Below, piece after piece: positions 1 through 11,977 of a DNA stretch of 64,000 nucleotides. This stretch comes from Stachybotrys elegans (Eukaryota > Ascomycota > Sordariomycetes > Hypocreales > Stachybotryaceae). The notes beneath the pieces are model-generated. The model had not been told where the DNA came from and searched no databases. It was given only the letters and a program-made list of their open reading frames with translations. Position numbers and translations under genes: made by a program. Each line of letters opens with the position of its first letter. Position 1 is the first letter of the stretch. The stretch spans positions 1,922,001 through 1,986,000 of the forward strand of contig JAGPNK010000003.1 of assembly GCA_020746835.1 (NCBI GenBank), written 5' to 3'.

Positions 1-716
1 ACGAAAGGCTTCGAAGGCGGCGCGGATTCCTTGACGAGCTCGGATGCAAGCGTGGATCCAACATCCTGCACAGCGACCATGGGGACGTTAAAGTCCACGG
101 GCGTGATGGTAGATATCACATGCGGCTCCGGGCCGTGGAGCGTGTCGAGGAAAAACGTCCAGTTCTCCATAAAGTAGACGCACCGGACAAATATGAGCTC
201 TGGGATCGGCGTCTCGGCAAACACCCTCTCGGCCATGTTGTTGGATTTTATTTCTCCCTAGCCTGAATGTCAATCGGAACACCAGAAACGCCATGGAATA
301 AATTAGTAGGGCAAGCTCACCACGCCAGTGTCATGCTCGGCGCCCACACTGCTGAGCAGAACAAGCCTCTTCACGCTCCCGGCCTTCTCCACAGCCGCCT
401 TGACATTCTCAGAGATCTCCTTGGCGTGGGACACGAGATCGCGGCCAGAAAACGACGGCGGCGTGATGGTCAGCACGGCGTCGCACCCGGCAAAGTCGAG
501 CGACGAGGCATCCTCGATGGTGCCCTCCACGGCCTGGAATCTGGGCGACGATTGGAATTCGGCGGGGACTCGGCTCAGGTTTCGATAGTACCCCTTTATC
601 TGAATATCTTCCTTGGCAAGAGAAAGGAGAGAGCGGATAGTGGCAGCGGCTGCCTTGGTGCTTGCTGGAGCAATGACAATACGCATGGTTGCCGGATGCT
701 GCGGGGAGGTGGGCAT
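1..716 (-). CDS. NmrA-like NAD(P)-binding protein, 3' end cut by window edge
   Basis: Exons 716-321 and 257-<1 (63-nt intron, GTGAGC donor, acceptor CTAG). The join gives an uninterrupted frame reading ...VGEIKSNNMAERVF... The N-terminus MRIVIAPASTK followed by an Ala-rich helix is the dinucleotide-binding beta-alpha unit; the usual Gly-rich loop is replaced by PASTKAA, as in a subgroup of fungal NmrA-like proteins. Later blocks (VLTITPPSF, RLVLLSSVGAEHD, FMENW) fit the atypical SDR/NmrA fold, whose members sense NAD(P) or reduce small substrates. The first ATG at 716 is used; 686 is equally possible. The C-terminus lies outside the window, so completeness cannot be judged. Substrate unknown. 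Confidence 0.8.
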
Positions 717-1209
717 GAAGATGGTGATGGTGATGATGTCCGCCACGCGGGGGTGGGATGCGCTACGCTTTTTATCGTTGGTCAATCGTAGATCAACGAC
801 TCCGAGTCCAGCTGGTGGCTTCGTAATAAGCATTTCTAGAGTTTCTACCCCCTCCGTTGGCTCTGTGAGCGGTTAGTCCCTCTTGGCTACACGACCGCTA
901 AGATCCAGCTCGCTCTTGTTTTGGACATCAAACGTCATATTATCCGTACCAACGATCACGTTACCGTCCACATGGTTCATTACGCCGGCAACTCCTACTG
1001 GCTCTGACCTTGAGGTTGTATTTCGCATGTAAACTCGTTCAACGAGATGATGTTCAACACCCTTATTTGTACCATGGCCGTGGTAAGATTGACGGGAGAG
1101 CAAAGTTCAGCCTGTCTAGAACGTTAAGTGAAAAGGGGAAAGCGTATTCAAAACCTGCTCCATCGTACATCGCCCATATTGTATGTCTCTAGCCCTCTAC
1201 CACTGACTT
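717..1209. other. Intergenic, no gene seen
   Basis: Promoter side of the NmrA-like gene and 3' flank of the next minus-strand gene. Short ORFs on both strands show no recognisable domain. Confidence 0.6.
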
Positions 1210-2489
1210 TCATTCCTTGCTTCCGGTTGTCGCGGCCTCGGCGTCCTTCTGAATCCTTCCCTGCCTCAACGTATCGGTCAGAGCATCAATGGCCTCCATT
1301 GTCGCAAGCGTCTCCTCCTTCGCCTCCGAACCCTTGGCGTCCACTTCTATCGCCGCCTTGTTGATCTGAGAATAGCACATCAGGCCTCCAATCTCCCGCT
1401 TCACCACCGGATCCTGGCCCGCTCTGATGACCTCGAGTATCGTTTTGCCCACGTGCTGCTTCATCTTCTCCATATGCAGCTCTTGCTGCTCATATCTTTC
1501 AATGAACTGGCTCAGCATATAGTCGGGTATCTCAGCGCGCGTGCCCCTATCATAGTCGTAAAACACAAGCTCCTCGAAGCACCGGGCCGCCACGCGCCGG
1601 TGGCTCTGGGAGCAGATCATGGCTTCAAGAAAGATGCTGCTGGAGGTTTCGTCGGGCTTCTTGGTAAGTCTATGGACAACAAAGATATTATCCGGGTATC
1701 GTAGAGGCTAGCATCCTCAGGTTAGAGCTTGGGTTGGGCTCGAACGGGACGCAAGCTCACAAATTTGTAATCAGTATATATGGACTTCATAATCATGCCG
1801 GGGCCAGTGGGGGTCATGAGGCTTCGCCACGCAAGTTGTTCCTTGCGGCTCAATCGATCGTCGTAGCCAAATTTGGTGAGCCAGTTGACTCGCGAGGCTT
1901 CCGCATACTTGTTGTAAGTCACGTTGTTGACATGTCCTGTCCTTGTCAGCCTTTATAAGACATACTTGAGAGACGGTATATACCCTAGCAACTATTAGCA
2001 ACAATCGCGACATGACATGATGAGAAAAAGGTTAGCCTACCATGGTGTCCTGTACGCAAGTTAGCCCCGAGTCCCCAACACCGGCGAGATTATACTCTGA
2101 AAACAACTTACCATATCACCCCACATGACTTGATGTTGGTCCAGCCCTCCGACCTTGTCCAGTGGAAGAAACCCCGAGGTTCCGAGGAGCCATGATAGCC
2201 ACGACCTACCCCAGATGGACATGAAACGCACCAGCCGCTTCCGCTGTTCGCCGCTCAGCCCTACTTCCTTGTCACTGACGATCCTTTTGAAGCCCTCAAG
2301 ATCCGTCTTGAGTGCCTTGTACCACCCTTTGCCGAGTATCAGTGGAGCAGCCGAGGCTGCGGCTGCGGCTGTGACTGCGGCTGGGGCTTCCGATCCAGGG
2401 GGCGAGGTGTATTGACGGCGTGAAACGCATACGGGCACACGTGCGCCTAGCCGGACACATGGTCGCTGATACAGACAGGGTCGCAACAT
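1210..2489 (-). CDS. Mitochondrial hotdog (4HBT_2-type) thioesterase-like protein
   Basis: Exons 2489-2112, micro-exon 2049-2041 (GACACCATG), about 1936-1761, and 1707-1210; roughly 350 residues. The N-terminus (MLRPCLYQRP, Arg/Cys rich, then Ala rich) looks like a mitochondrial presequence. The exon-1 end plus micro-exon read WGDM+DTM and the next exon reads HVNNVTYNKYAEASR. Together they rebuild the hotdog signature D-x-D-x-x-x-HVNN with the helix that follows it, which in this family carries acyl-CoA thioester hydrolysis. Without the micro-exon the acidic motif is lost. The join from micro-exon to exon 3 is one base out of frame with canonical GT-AG ends, so that splice (or a 1-base error) is unresolved. 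The last join, ...YKF/PLRYPDNIF..., is clean (intron 1708-1760). Substrate unknown. Confidence 0.72.
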
Positions 2490-4432
2490 GGTCGGCACGT
2501 TATACACACCGGGTCTCGGCTTAGGGGTGATGGAAGGAGGGTCAAAGTCACTGGAAAGCTACCCGCCCACTACTACTACTTTAGCAGGGGTTATCTAATC
2601 CGAAAGTAAACCCGCTCCCTTATCGATAAACAACGTGCACCCACAAACCTCCAGTCATAGACAAGTGCAAGTAAGATGGAGTATGACATGGGCAGATTCT
2701 CTCTAGCATTGGCATGGAGCGGCTCCATATGAGATATGACGATGTTCTATTCTTCTTCTTTGCAATTTCTCTTGGGGCCACCTGGCGCATGAAAAGATGG
2801 TAACCGCTCACCGACTCTCTGCCCGCTGTTTCATTCACGTAATTCCCGCCTCAACAAGCTCAATTGTGCAGATGAGCGATATACAGAATGGGCGATCATG
2901 CAAATCCCGCCCACTCATGACGTAGCCATCGCGATTTTCATCCTCTGCCGCCTTCATCCCGGCCAACTACACCGCAGCCCAAGCGGCGAACCGTCCATTC
3001 TCACAGATCCCAGCGGTTGAGTGTGAGACGGTGTCTGGAGGACGGTGAGTCGTCAGACACAATCCACCACGTGGTTCATTCGGCGTTGGGCGAGATGCTC
3101 GGCGGCGTGCCAAGAAGTCCCAGACACGCAGACCGACATGCAACAACTTCGCTCCTCCCACCACCTCCATCAGCATGCGACGCTACCCCCCCCCCGCAAG
3201 CCTTGTCGATCAATCAACAAGGCTGGGGCGAAATAAGCTCTGCGAAGAGCGAGCAGTGCGGGGGACGCCGTCGGGCTGATGCTGTCGTCCGAGGACCCCG
3301 GACGAGTCGGGCGGCAGATAAGAAGGACAGCTGCGAAGAGGCATGCGGGCACTTGCTCCCCGCCAGCGACCGTGGAATCTTGACATGCCTGGCAATCGAC
3401 GCTCTTGGTAAGATTCTGGGGTAAGCACCAAAACGTCGTCCATCTGGCGGCCGGCCTAGCTGCTTTGGAGCAAACCTAGTGCCAAACCCTATGCACCGCA
3501 AGCATTTTGCCCGCTCCTCGTACCACCTCTTGTTGTCCCGGTCCGCAGCCGGGAGCAACCCAGAAATGCTCCTCGCACATTAAGGCCCTCGTTGCGGAAA
3601 CCTAAACGAGCTGATAAGCACCCGCATCCAATTCGCAATGGCACGGTCCTGGGCAGTCGAGGCCCTGCACCTCTATCGCACAACACTGTGTCCGTCTTAG
3701 ACTGTCAGGCCATCTGCGTCAATGGCAAGCATGCTGTACATGTCTAGAGGAACCAAGACGCAAAGAAACATCCATGGCAGCCTAGGCGGCTCAAAATGGA
3801 CCGGGAGGGGTCCCTATCCGGGCCGATGATCAATCATCCCCATCACAATCTTGACGAGTTGCCACGGATCTAGCGCGTGTTCCTGATGCCGTGTTCCGAA
3901 GACAGACACGGCGGCTGCTTCGGGATTGGCTGCCAGCGTCCCCCTCGCCCTCGCATAGTTTCCACCTTTCGCGCGTGGGGAGCGCTCAAGGCAGCAGAGG
4001 GAGGGACATGTTGGCATCGTGATTCAGGCCTGGATGGTACCATGGACAGGGCGCCTTCGTCTAAGACAAGAAGAAGAGGCTGTCTCGGAATAATGCACCC
4101 TCACCCGACTGCGGACTTTTTGCGAGGGGGGAGGTATCGCGAGCGGTGACTTCCAGACAGCAGCGAGCTGTGATGATGTCTCAGGCCGACCAGACATCGG
4201 GCTGCAGGGGTTGCTGCGGCCACCGAAACGATGCCAGAGCCACCCGGGAATGTTATAATAGATGCTTTCGGAGCTACTTCCACAGGCCGGATGCGCTACC
4301 CAAACGCAAGCGCTATTCCATCGTGATGTCAGTGTGGATGCTTCCGCACACTGCAACTCGTGTGGCAACCTTGTTGCAAAGTCTTTTGTAAAGTTTGCAA
4401 AACCATGTCAATGTTGTTTCTCTCCCCAGTAT
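2490..4432. other. Long intergenic stretch, no gene seen
   Basis: About 1.9 kb between a divergently placed pair of genes. It holds several 60-115-codon ORFs on both strands with no family resemblance, a C10 run near 3186, and a CRE-like TGACGTAG near 2918. Most of it is presumably promoter and 5' leader of the transporter that follows. Confidence 0.5.
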
Positions 4433-4438
4433 TATAAA
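4433..4438 (+). promoter_or_regulatory. TATA box of the MFS transporter gene
   Basis: TATAAA lies 119 bp before the ATG at 4557 and is followed by a CT-rich leader typical of fungal transcription starts. Assigned by position only. Confidence 0.5.
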
Positions 4439-4556
4439 TCTGCCATGGTCCATCCGTTGAATTAGAGCCTTCTTTCTCCTCACCATCGTCATCAACACTC
4501 AGCTTCACCACGCTCTTTCACTCCCATCCCTCCCTTTTGACAACTAATCATCCACG

Positions 4557-6629
4557 ATGCCTACCACTCACTTCTCCGACGACCCTCCGGTGGTCATCAA
4601 CAAGTCCGACCTCGACATCGCCAATGCGCGACTCGAGAGGCACGAGTCCATGCAGAGTCCTCGTGCCGGCGACAGCTCCTCCGGCTCCACGGCCGCCGCC
4701 GACTTGGAGAAGCCCGAGGCCCCCACCGCCGACCACGTCCCCGGCGCCGAGGGCAAGACGCTAGGCAAGCCCAACAGCCTCGAAAAGTACGAAATCACCG
4801 AGGATGACTGCTATGAGGAGCTCGGCTTCAACTTCCCCACGTGGAAGAAGTGGTACATCCTCACCGTCATCTTCTGGGTCCAGGTCTCCATGAACTTCAA
4901 CACGTCTCTCTACTCCAACGCCATCCCGGGAATCTCTGAGGAGTTCAACGTTAGTGCGCAGGCCGCCCGCTGCGGTGCCATGATCTTCCTGGTCCTGTAC
5001 GCCTTTGGTTGCGAGCTGTGGGCCCCCTGGTCCGAGGAGTTTGGTCGATGGCCGGTTCTGCAGCTCTCGCTGTTCCTCGTCAACATCTGGCAACTTCCTG
5101 TCGCCCTTGCCCCCAACTTCACCTCCATCATGGTCGGTCGTGCCCTCGGCGGTCTCAGTTCGGCCGGTGGCTCCGTCACCCTCGGCATGATTGCCGACAT
5201 GTGGGAGGCCGATAAGCAGCAGTATGCTGTGGCCTATGTCGTCTTCTCTTCCGTCGGTGGATCGGTCCTTGGCCCAATTGTGGGCGGTTTTACCGAAGAA
5301 TACCTGGACTGGAGGTTCGTATCTATATCCCCTCCGACACGTTTGTAGCAGTGTTGCTGACTGAATCGTAGGTGGTCCATCTGGGTCCAGCTTATCCTTG
5401 GTGTTGTTGTGCAGCTGCTCCACGCCTTCACCGTGCCCGAGACCCGTTCCACCATTATGATGAACCGCATCGCCAAGCGACGCAGAGCCGAGAAGGGCGA
5501 GAACATCTGGGGCCCTGACGAGCTCGTCCCCTTCCGCGAGCGCTTCTCCGCTAAGGAGATCCTGAGCACTTGGGTCCGACCTTTCAAGATGTTCCTTACT
5601 GAGCCCATTGTCCTGGTCCTGTCCCTGCTCTCGGGATTCTCCGATGCCCTCATCTTCATGTTCATCCAGTCATTCGGCCTCGTATACAGCCAGTGGGGCT
5701 TCTCTACCATCGAGATCGGACTGACCTTCATCTCTATCGGTATTGGATATGTCATTGCGTGGTTGGCTTTCATCCCTGCCATCAAGCGCAACATCAAGGA
5801 GCGTGCAGCCAAGCCCAACGATGAGCGCGCCCAGTATGAATCGCGACTCTGGTTCCTGCTCTGGACAGCCCCATGCCTCCCCATCGGACTGATTGGCTTT
5901 GCCTGGACGATCCAGGGACCTCCTGTTCACTGGATCGGGTCCATGATCTTCGTTGCCATTGTCGGCATCGCCAACTATGCCATCTACATGGCCACAATTG
6001 ACTACAGTGCGTTCCCCTTCTCCATCCGTCTCATGGCGACGAGCTAACACCATGCCACAGTGATTTGCGCATATGGACCGTACAGTGCTTCGGCAACAGG
6101 TGGTAATGGATGGGCACGCGATTTCCTCGCTGGTGTGCTGACGGTGCCGGCACTACCCTTCTTCCAAAACATTGGCAAGTCGAGCGGAAAGAACCTCGAG
6201 TACGCGTCGACCATCCTCTTCGCTATCTCCTTCGTCCTGGTTGTTGCCGTCTATGTTATCTACTGGAAGGGGCCCGCGCTTCGCAAGCGTTCGCCGTTCG
6301 CCCAGAGACTTGCGGATGCGCGACAGGAACTGGCCAATGAAGGGCGACGCGCCAGTGTTACATACGATCCACGACGAGGTAAGTTGAGCAACGCACCCGT
6401 GCACGCGGAATTGAGCGGAAAGCTGACAATAGGTCATGTAGCATCCGTCGCGTCGGGAAGAGCACCCACCCACGAGCACACTGGAGAGCGACGTTACAGC
6501 CAGCAGCACCGATTCTTCGGCGAGTCCCGAGTTACTCCCCGAGCTACTCCTCGTGGCACACCGTCTGCTAGCCGTGCTCCCAGCCGTGCCCCGAGCATGA
6601 GCAATCTCAGCGAGTCGATTGAGGTCTAA
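4557..6629 (+). CDS. MFS drug/polyamine:H+ antiporter (DHA1 type)
   Basis: Exons 4557-5314, 5372-6006, 6061-6378 and 6433-6629 give 635 residues; all three introns are GT-AG and phase-consistent. The first ~90 residues are a charged cytosolic segment. WKKWYILTVIFWVQVSMNFN starts TM1, and the protein carries 12 predicted TMs with the DHA1 hallmarks GCELWAPWSEEFGR (loop 2-3) and GSVLGPIVGGF (TM5, motif C-like). The long loop between the halves is basic. A Ser/Arg/Pro-rich cytosolic tail holds repeats of the type RATPRGTPSASRAPSRAPS. Fungal homologues of this subgroup export polyamines, fluconazole-like drugs or other cations; the substrate here cannot be read off. The last 54-nt intron is a multiple of three, so retention would stay in frame. 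Confidence 0.88.
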
Positions 6630-8285
6630 TTAGCTCCATGGTCGTGTTTGTGTTGGAAGTAAACTGCCCTATTTCGCCCCTCTTCTTCTGTTTTTCATTT
6701 TCTTGGAATATACCAGTATCAGTGCTCTATATTTTCCTATGTTGTTAGCAAATAGTCTTGGTATTGTTAGTACAATTTGTCTTCACAGTCATTCCCACGT
6801 GTCATGGCGGCTGCGGCGTGTGGTGATAGCATCGTAGACGCGAACGGACAGGACGGTGAAACCCCGTCCAAGTTTTCAGTGCAACGGTGGTCGCGCAAAG
6901 CCGATCTTTGTGCACGCACACACAAGCAAGATCCCAGTTCCAACCAGGCAAGGTATGGCAACATCCGAGATACGGGGAAGGGAGCCAGTCTAACTAACGG
7001 CTGACTGGTGGGGAATAATGTCATTATTATTGGGGTCTGCCGGCTGGGAATGGAAGGGCATTTGCACATACCCATCCCATACCTGCGCCGGGTGAATGTG
7101 ATTGATGCAGGCGAATTGTCGGTGACTCGCCAAGCGACCCTCCCTCCATTATTCTCATCCTACCCAGACGGTACGGTACGGTACGGCACAGTGCAGCAGT
7201 ACTCGGACGGAGGGCCTAAGACACGATGGAATGAAAAGAACGCACCTAGAAGGGAAGTGCTTAGCGGCACGACAAGGGGACTGTTTGTCGCGATGGGTCG
7301 GGAAGCCTGCTTGACGTGATTGCACGTCCCCTGACCCAAAAAGCCCACCGCGCCGTCGCTTTGATGCCCTTTTCATCATTCCCGTTACTAGTTTTCACCA
7401 TCTGGAGATTCTCCGGACCAGGGTTGCGCATGATTCGGGCAGCCCTATCAAAACAACGGTCCCTTGGCATGGGTAATTCCGCTCGTTAATTTCGTTGCTG
7501 GTGCGAGTTGACGATGCTTGTGCACAAAATTGGGGAAAAACCCCCAAGACCAAGGGAAGAGGAGGGGGGCGCCTTTCCACGCTGTGCACGCTGTGCACGC
7601 TATCCACGCCTGTCCTCAGCTTCTGGCCCACGTGATCCATCCGGTAGGAGCCGAGCGGGATTCTCCTGGCATGCCTTAGAGGGTTAGCATATGGTACATA
7701 GGCCGTCCCGAGCGTCTCCAACCGCCAGTGGCAAGCAAGGAGGAAGGGAAGGAAGCAAGGCAGTCCGTAATACAAATAAGGGAGGCATGGCAACGGAAGG
7801 CCGCTGCCAAGGACACGGCTGGCCAATTCAGGGCAGAGAGGAAACGAGCTCGATTGAAACCAATCCCCCCCCCCCCCCTCCTCTCCCAGCCCACTCTGAC
7901 GAGCCTGGAAAGTCCATAGAGTCTAGACCAGCAACCAGACCCTCCGACCCTTTCAGGGTCTGGCTCTGGTCTTGTCAGGTTGTTGCCAGATCTGGCATGG
8001 CTGGGTCTCGACTCACTCCTCCTCTTCTCTCGGTTGACGGGGCTTCCGTTTGTTCATGACAGCGCAAGACAGCGCCGTTTGGAGGGTTGCCTGTCGTGTT
8101 TTTGTCGTGGCCGGCGCACATCGCCGCAGCACGCGTATTTGCAGTCCGCCGACTGCAGATCCCCCAACAACCCGCCGCCAACAGTGAACAGTGAACAGTC
8201 GCAACACACATAGCTGTGTTAATTCTCCGGCCCCAGCGGTGCCATCCCTCCCATCCGACTTGCCACCCTTCCGCCCTTCAACGCC
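6630..8285. other. Intergenic with several short tandem repeats
   Basis: Holds a (TACGG)n run at about 7168-7187, three 9-mers of the CACGCTGTG type at about 7579-7610, and a C14 tract at 7865-7878. No coding potential stands out; the right part is the promoter of the Myb/SANT-like gene. Confidence 0.55.
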
Positions 8286-9573
8286 ATGTCAGAGGAGGAG
8301 GTTGACGCGCTCGGCCAGGATGGGCAAGGATCTGCCATTCGAGTCGACCGCGACCGGAGGGCACCGCGATTCAGCTGGACACCAGCTTACGAAGCCACCT
8401 TCTTCCGCAGCCTCTGCGAGAGCGTCCAACTCGGCCTGCGCGAGAACAGCAGCTTCAAGGCCGAGGCATGGGAGCGCGCCGCCCAGGCCCTGCAGGAAAG
8501 CCACGCCGCCTACCCAGCCAAGAGCCACCTCATCAACAAGAGCGACAATGCTCGCAAGCGCTTTCGCCTCTGGCGAGGCCTGCGCGAGGATCCTGATTTT
8601 CTCTACAACCCAGTGACCCGGACAGTCACGGCGACCGAGGAGGCCTGGCGCGCTCACATCGAGGTGCGTTAATCAATTGACCCTGGCCGCAGTGTCGATC
8701 CCCCGACATGGTTAACAAATTGTGCAGAGGGAACCGCTCTCCCGCGCCCTCCGCGGACGACCTTTCGACCATGAAGACTACATGGAAGTACTCTATCCCG
8801 ATGTCATCGGCTCGGGCGGCGCGCCCAAGCGTGTGATGAAGCCCAGGAGGAGGACCGATGGCATGGGCGACGAGTCGGAAATGCCTGGCACCGGCATCCT
8901 CAATCTGCAGAGCGAAACCGCATCGCAGTCTGCCGCCGACAGCCCCGACCACCAGCGACCACCACTCAGCCAGACCACCTCGAGCTCATCCGCCGCCTCG
9001 CTGGCGCAGCTACAAAAGTCGGTTCCGTCCGCCGGTCGCACCACTCCTCGAAGCTCGAGCGCCATGACACCACCCGACGACGTCGCAACATCCCAGACCC
9101 GGAAACGACCGCTGCTGGGATCTACCCCGCGAGACTCCAACGAGGATATATCTTCCGTGGCGCTGACCGACAAAGCCGCGCCCGCCGCCTCGCCAGGAAA
9201 GCGCCGGCGCACATCGAGCCACAGCGCTTCGTTTTTGTCCGGGCCAAATCACGGCGTGCCTGCATCGTCGATCGCAAGACCCCCCGCGGCGGCCATATTG
9301 TCGAATCAGCACGATGCGATGCTCAACGGAGCGCAGCCAGTGCTAGAGGAGCTCCTAGATGCCATCAAGTCGCGCTCGGTCCCACGATGGCGCGAGGAGG
9401 CCCTGGATATCTTCTTTCGGGACTTTGCAGACGAGGACCTTGACCTCCAGGTCAAGATCTCGGAGAATGTGCTGAGCAACGAAAGCAAGGCCTTGGTGTT
9501 TTGCAAAATGCCAGTCCGGGTGCGGCAGCACTGGGTGAAGCGATTCCGAGAAGCACACCATAAACCGACATGA
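8286..9573 (+). CDS. Myb/SANT-like DNA-binding domain protein
   Basis: Exons 8286-8663 and 8728-9573, 407 residues. Residues ~25-125 form a trihelical Myb/SANT-like module: APRFSWTPAYEATFFRSLCE, a middle WERAAQAL helix, and a basic SDNARKRFRLWRGL helix followed by DPDFLYNPVTRTV. This arrangement is seen in the fungal and plant Myb_DNA-bind_3 group, related to transposase-derived DNA-binding domains. The centre is a low-complexity Ser/Pro/Thr region with a basic KRRRTSSH stretch that could be a nuclear localisation signal. The last ~80 residues are acidic then basic (EEALDIFFRDFADEDLDLQ...). Probably a nuclear regulator; targets unknown. A poly(T) tract follows the stop. Confidence 0.72.
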
Positions 9574-10860
9574 AGCTATTTCCGGTTTTTTTTTTTTTTC
9601 CTTACCGATTTTTTCTCTCTCCATCTACATTCATCATTGGTCTTGCATTTTCCTCTTCTCCCACCTCTTTCCCATCTCTCTCCTTTCTTCTTTACCTGAA
9701 AATACACGAAAAATTTGCGTGCGCGGACTTGGTGCATACACGAGAAACCAAGCCGACGAACTGGGTCTTTGCATAAGTCGGCGGCATTGTACACAAGCGG
9801 GCGCGATGAGGATATCCAGGATACCCATGGGGGGGACGAGGGAGACGGGCGTTGGGATATTTGTTGTTTCTGCCGGCGCGCTCTTATCGAGGATTGAGCG
9901 CTGCCTCTTTGCGGCTGTCGCATTTCGGGACGTTGGGGCTACAGATGAAGGCTTCGAGTTCCCTGTGTATACCTTATGGTCTGGGGGGACGAGTGTTTTG
10001 CAACAGCCCATGAACCGAGCCAGGAGATGTGCTTGGTCTCTGCTGGCGTGCTCAGCAGTTTGCTGGGGTAGCGGGGGTATTTTGAGCATTGGCATGGGCG
10101 CGCACAAGACGCCATTTGTTGTCGTGTTTCTACTTGTCTCTGTTCTGCCTCGTATCATCTATTTTCCTGTGTCTGGCATCACGCCTGCTGCACGCTTCAT
10201 GCGCATTGCATGATGGCACGTTGCGAGGCAGGTAGACCGCCTCCAACACGAGCAGAAAAATCTAGATAAAAAACTGCTGTTCATCATCGTCCTGCCTGGT
10301 CCATCAGAATATGATATGCGTGGTGGAATCGGTCCGCTCAAGCAAGCACTAACGATGGCATGTCTGTACCTCGGCTACGAATGGTGAGAGCTTTCCATGT
10401 GCCGTCTTGCTTTGGCGAGAGAGGTGGCTGTGCCCAAGCCTTTGCAGCAGCAAACAAACCCTGCTTCATCGACGAATGTCTTTGCATCATGATCGAGATT
10501 CCAACCCAGGCTCATCCATTTTCTGTTCTTCTCGCCCATGAGCCTTGTCGATCTCCCCCCCGGCCTGGTCCAATTTTCCAGGTACATACATGCACGAGCA
10601 AGCAGAACAAGCCAGACTTTGAAGCATGAAACCCAATCCGTCCTCCGAGCAGGTACCCGCCCAACATTGCCAGACCTGACGTCATGGGTCCCGCCCCGTT
10701 GCTTTCCAGCCTTTAAACAGCTTTCCCGCGTCACATGAAATATCCTATCCCAAGCCACGCAGCTTTCTCCTCTTCCCTCTCCCCCCCAAAACTACTCCTC
10801 TTCATCCGTCGAGCTTCATTTACGACGACGTCTCTCCATCCTCACACCAGGCTTTTCCAA
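9574..10860. other. Intergenic, no convincing gene
   Basis: Starts with a T-rich tract just after the stop. Two opposed ORFs of about 165-175 codons (about 9634-10213) overlap each other, show no family resemblance and are rejected as chance. The right end is the CT-rich leader of the OM14-like gene. Confidence 0.5.
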
Positions 10861-10888
10861 CGCACATCGCCCTCCACCATCATCAACC

Positions 10889-11588
10889 AGTGAGTCAACA
10901 CACGCCCGCCCCTGCTGATGGAACCACGCTTCGCTAGCTCAGACCGCTGATGTCATGACTTTTTCTCAGTGTCCTACGCCGATATTGCATCCCGCGGCCC
11001 CAAGCAGACTCCTGAGGAGGTGAGATGGTTTTCCGCAGCTCCCGAATTGATTGCCGCAAGCATTCTTCATTCGGCCCCTCGTAGCACCCGCATGTCTAAC
11101 CCCTCTTCGCCCAGGCTGCCGCACCGCAACCCCCTCAGGTCGTGACCAACGAGAGCGCCTCCACCGCCTCGCTCATCGACGTGGACCTCCCCAGCGTGCA
11201 CACCGTGTCCTCGGATTTCCTCGAGCAGGAGATCCAGACGGAGACGCAGGCCCAGCGCCTCGAGCGCGAGGCCGAGGCCGAGGCTGCCAGGGCAAAGGCA
11301 AAGGCCGAGCAGGCCAAGAAGGCGGCCTCCCGCAAGGCCCACAAGGCCGACAACTGGCTCGCCGCCCAGTTCTCCAAGCTCTCCGACTCCTCCGCCAACG
11401 CCCTCGTCCTCGCCAACACGGCCGCCGTCGTCGGCATCAGCTCCCTCATGGGCTGGAAGGCTTGGGGTCTCTACGACAAGGGCCGCCTCACCTGGCAGAA
11501 CGTCGGCATCGGCGCCGCCATCCTCGGCGGTGTCGGTGTCTTCGAGGCCGTTGTTGCCCGGGGCCTGTACCGCGGCAAGTCCTCGTAA
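10889..11588 (+). CDS. OM14-like mitochondrial outer membrane protein
   Basis: Coding exons are A10889, 10970-11019 and 11115-11588 (174 residues). The start codon is split: A before a GTGAGT donor, TG after a TCTCAG acceptor. The spliced context ACC-ATG-TCC is a good fungal start. The protein begins MSYADIASRGPKQTPEE, as in many fungal OM14-domain proteins. It continues with a Ser/Thr/Asp-rich segment, then a long Glu/Ala/Lys helix (residues ~65-105), and ends with two hydrophobic helices (ALVLANTAAVVGISSLMGW and VGIGAAILGGVGVFEAVVA) and a short basic tail, as expected for an outer-membrane protein. In yeast OM14 acts as a ribosome/NAC receptor on mitochondria; that role is carried over by family only. 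It is convergent with MIA40. Confidence 0.8.
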
Positions 11589-11977
11589 GCCACACGTCGC
11601 TCGAAAAAGAATGAAGAAAGAGATGGGGAATCATTGAACCCGCTACTACCGGTGTTGGGTGGAAGATCAGTCTTTGTCCAAACGGCGTCAGGAAAGGTTT
11701 GAATGGGTGTAATAGTCTAGTCTCAGCTCTTTGCCAAGATACCGCTTGTTCGCGAGTTAATTGATTTACATTTTGTCACGATCCAGTTCACGGCCCGTCG
11801 CATCAAGCGGTTCCTGCATGAAAGCGCGCGGAGTGGCGGGATTCTATGTGCTTATGTCTATGTCCATGTCCAACCCTCCCATCGCCTCACTCCTCTCGTA
11901 TCTGGTCGTACAAATCTCCTATTGTGGCAGGGCATCATATATACTGTACAGCGCGGGCTTCTCCGGGCCGCTTCGCA
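11589..11977. other. Shared 3' region of convergent OM14-like and MIA40 genes
   Basis: 389 bp between two convergent stop codons. No gene seen. Confidence 0.6.

Noticed and set aside
3214..3558. 114-codon minus-strand ORF in the long spacer
   Set aside because: No recognisable family, overlaps other ORFs, contains homopolymer runs.
9634..10213. Two opposed ORFs of 164 and 174 codons
   Set aside because: Mutually overlapping, no signal peptide or domain, biased composition; treated as chance.
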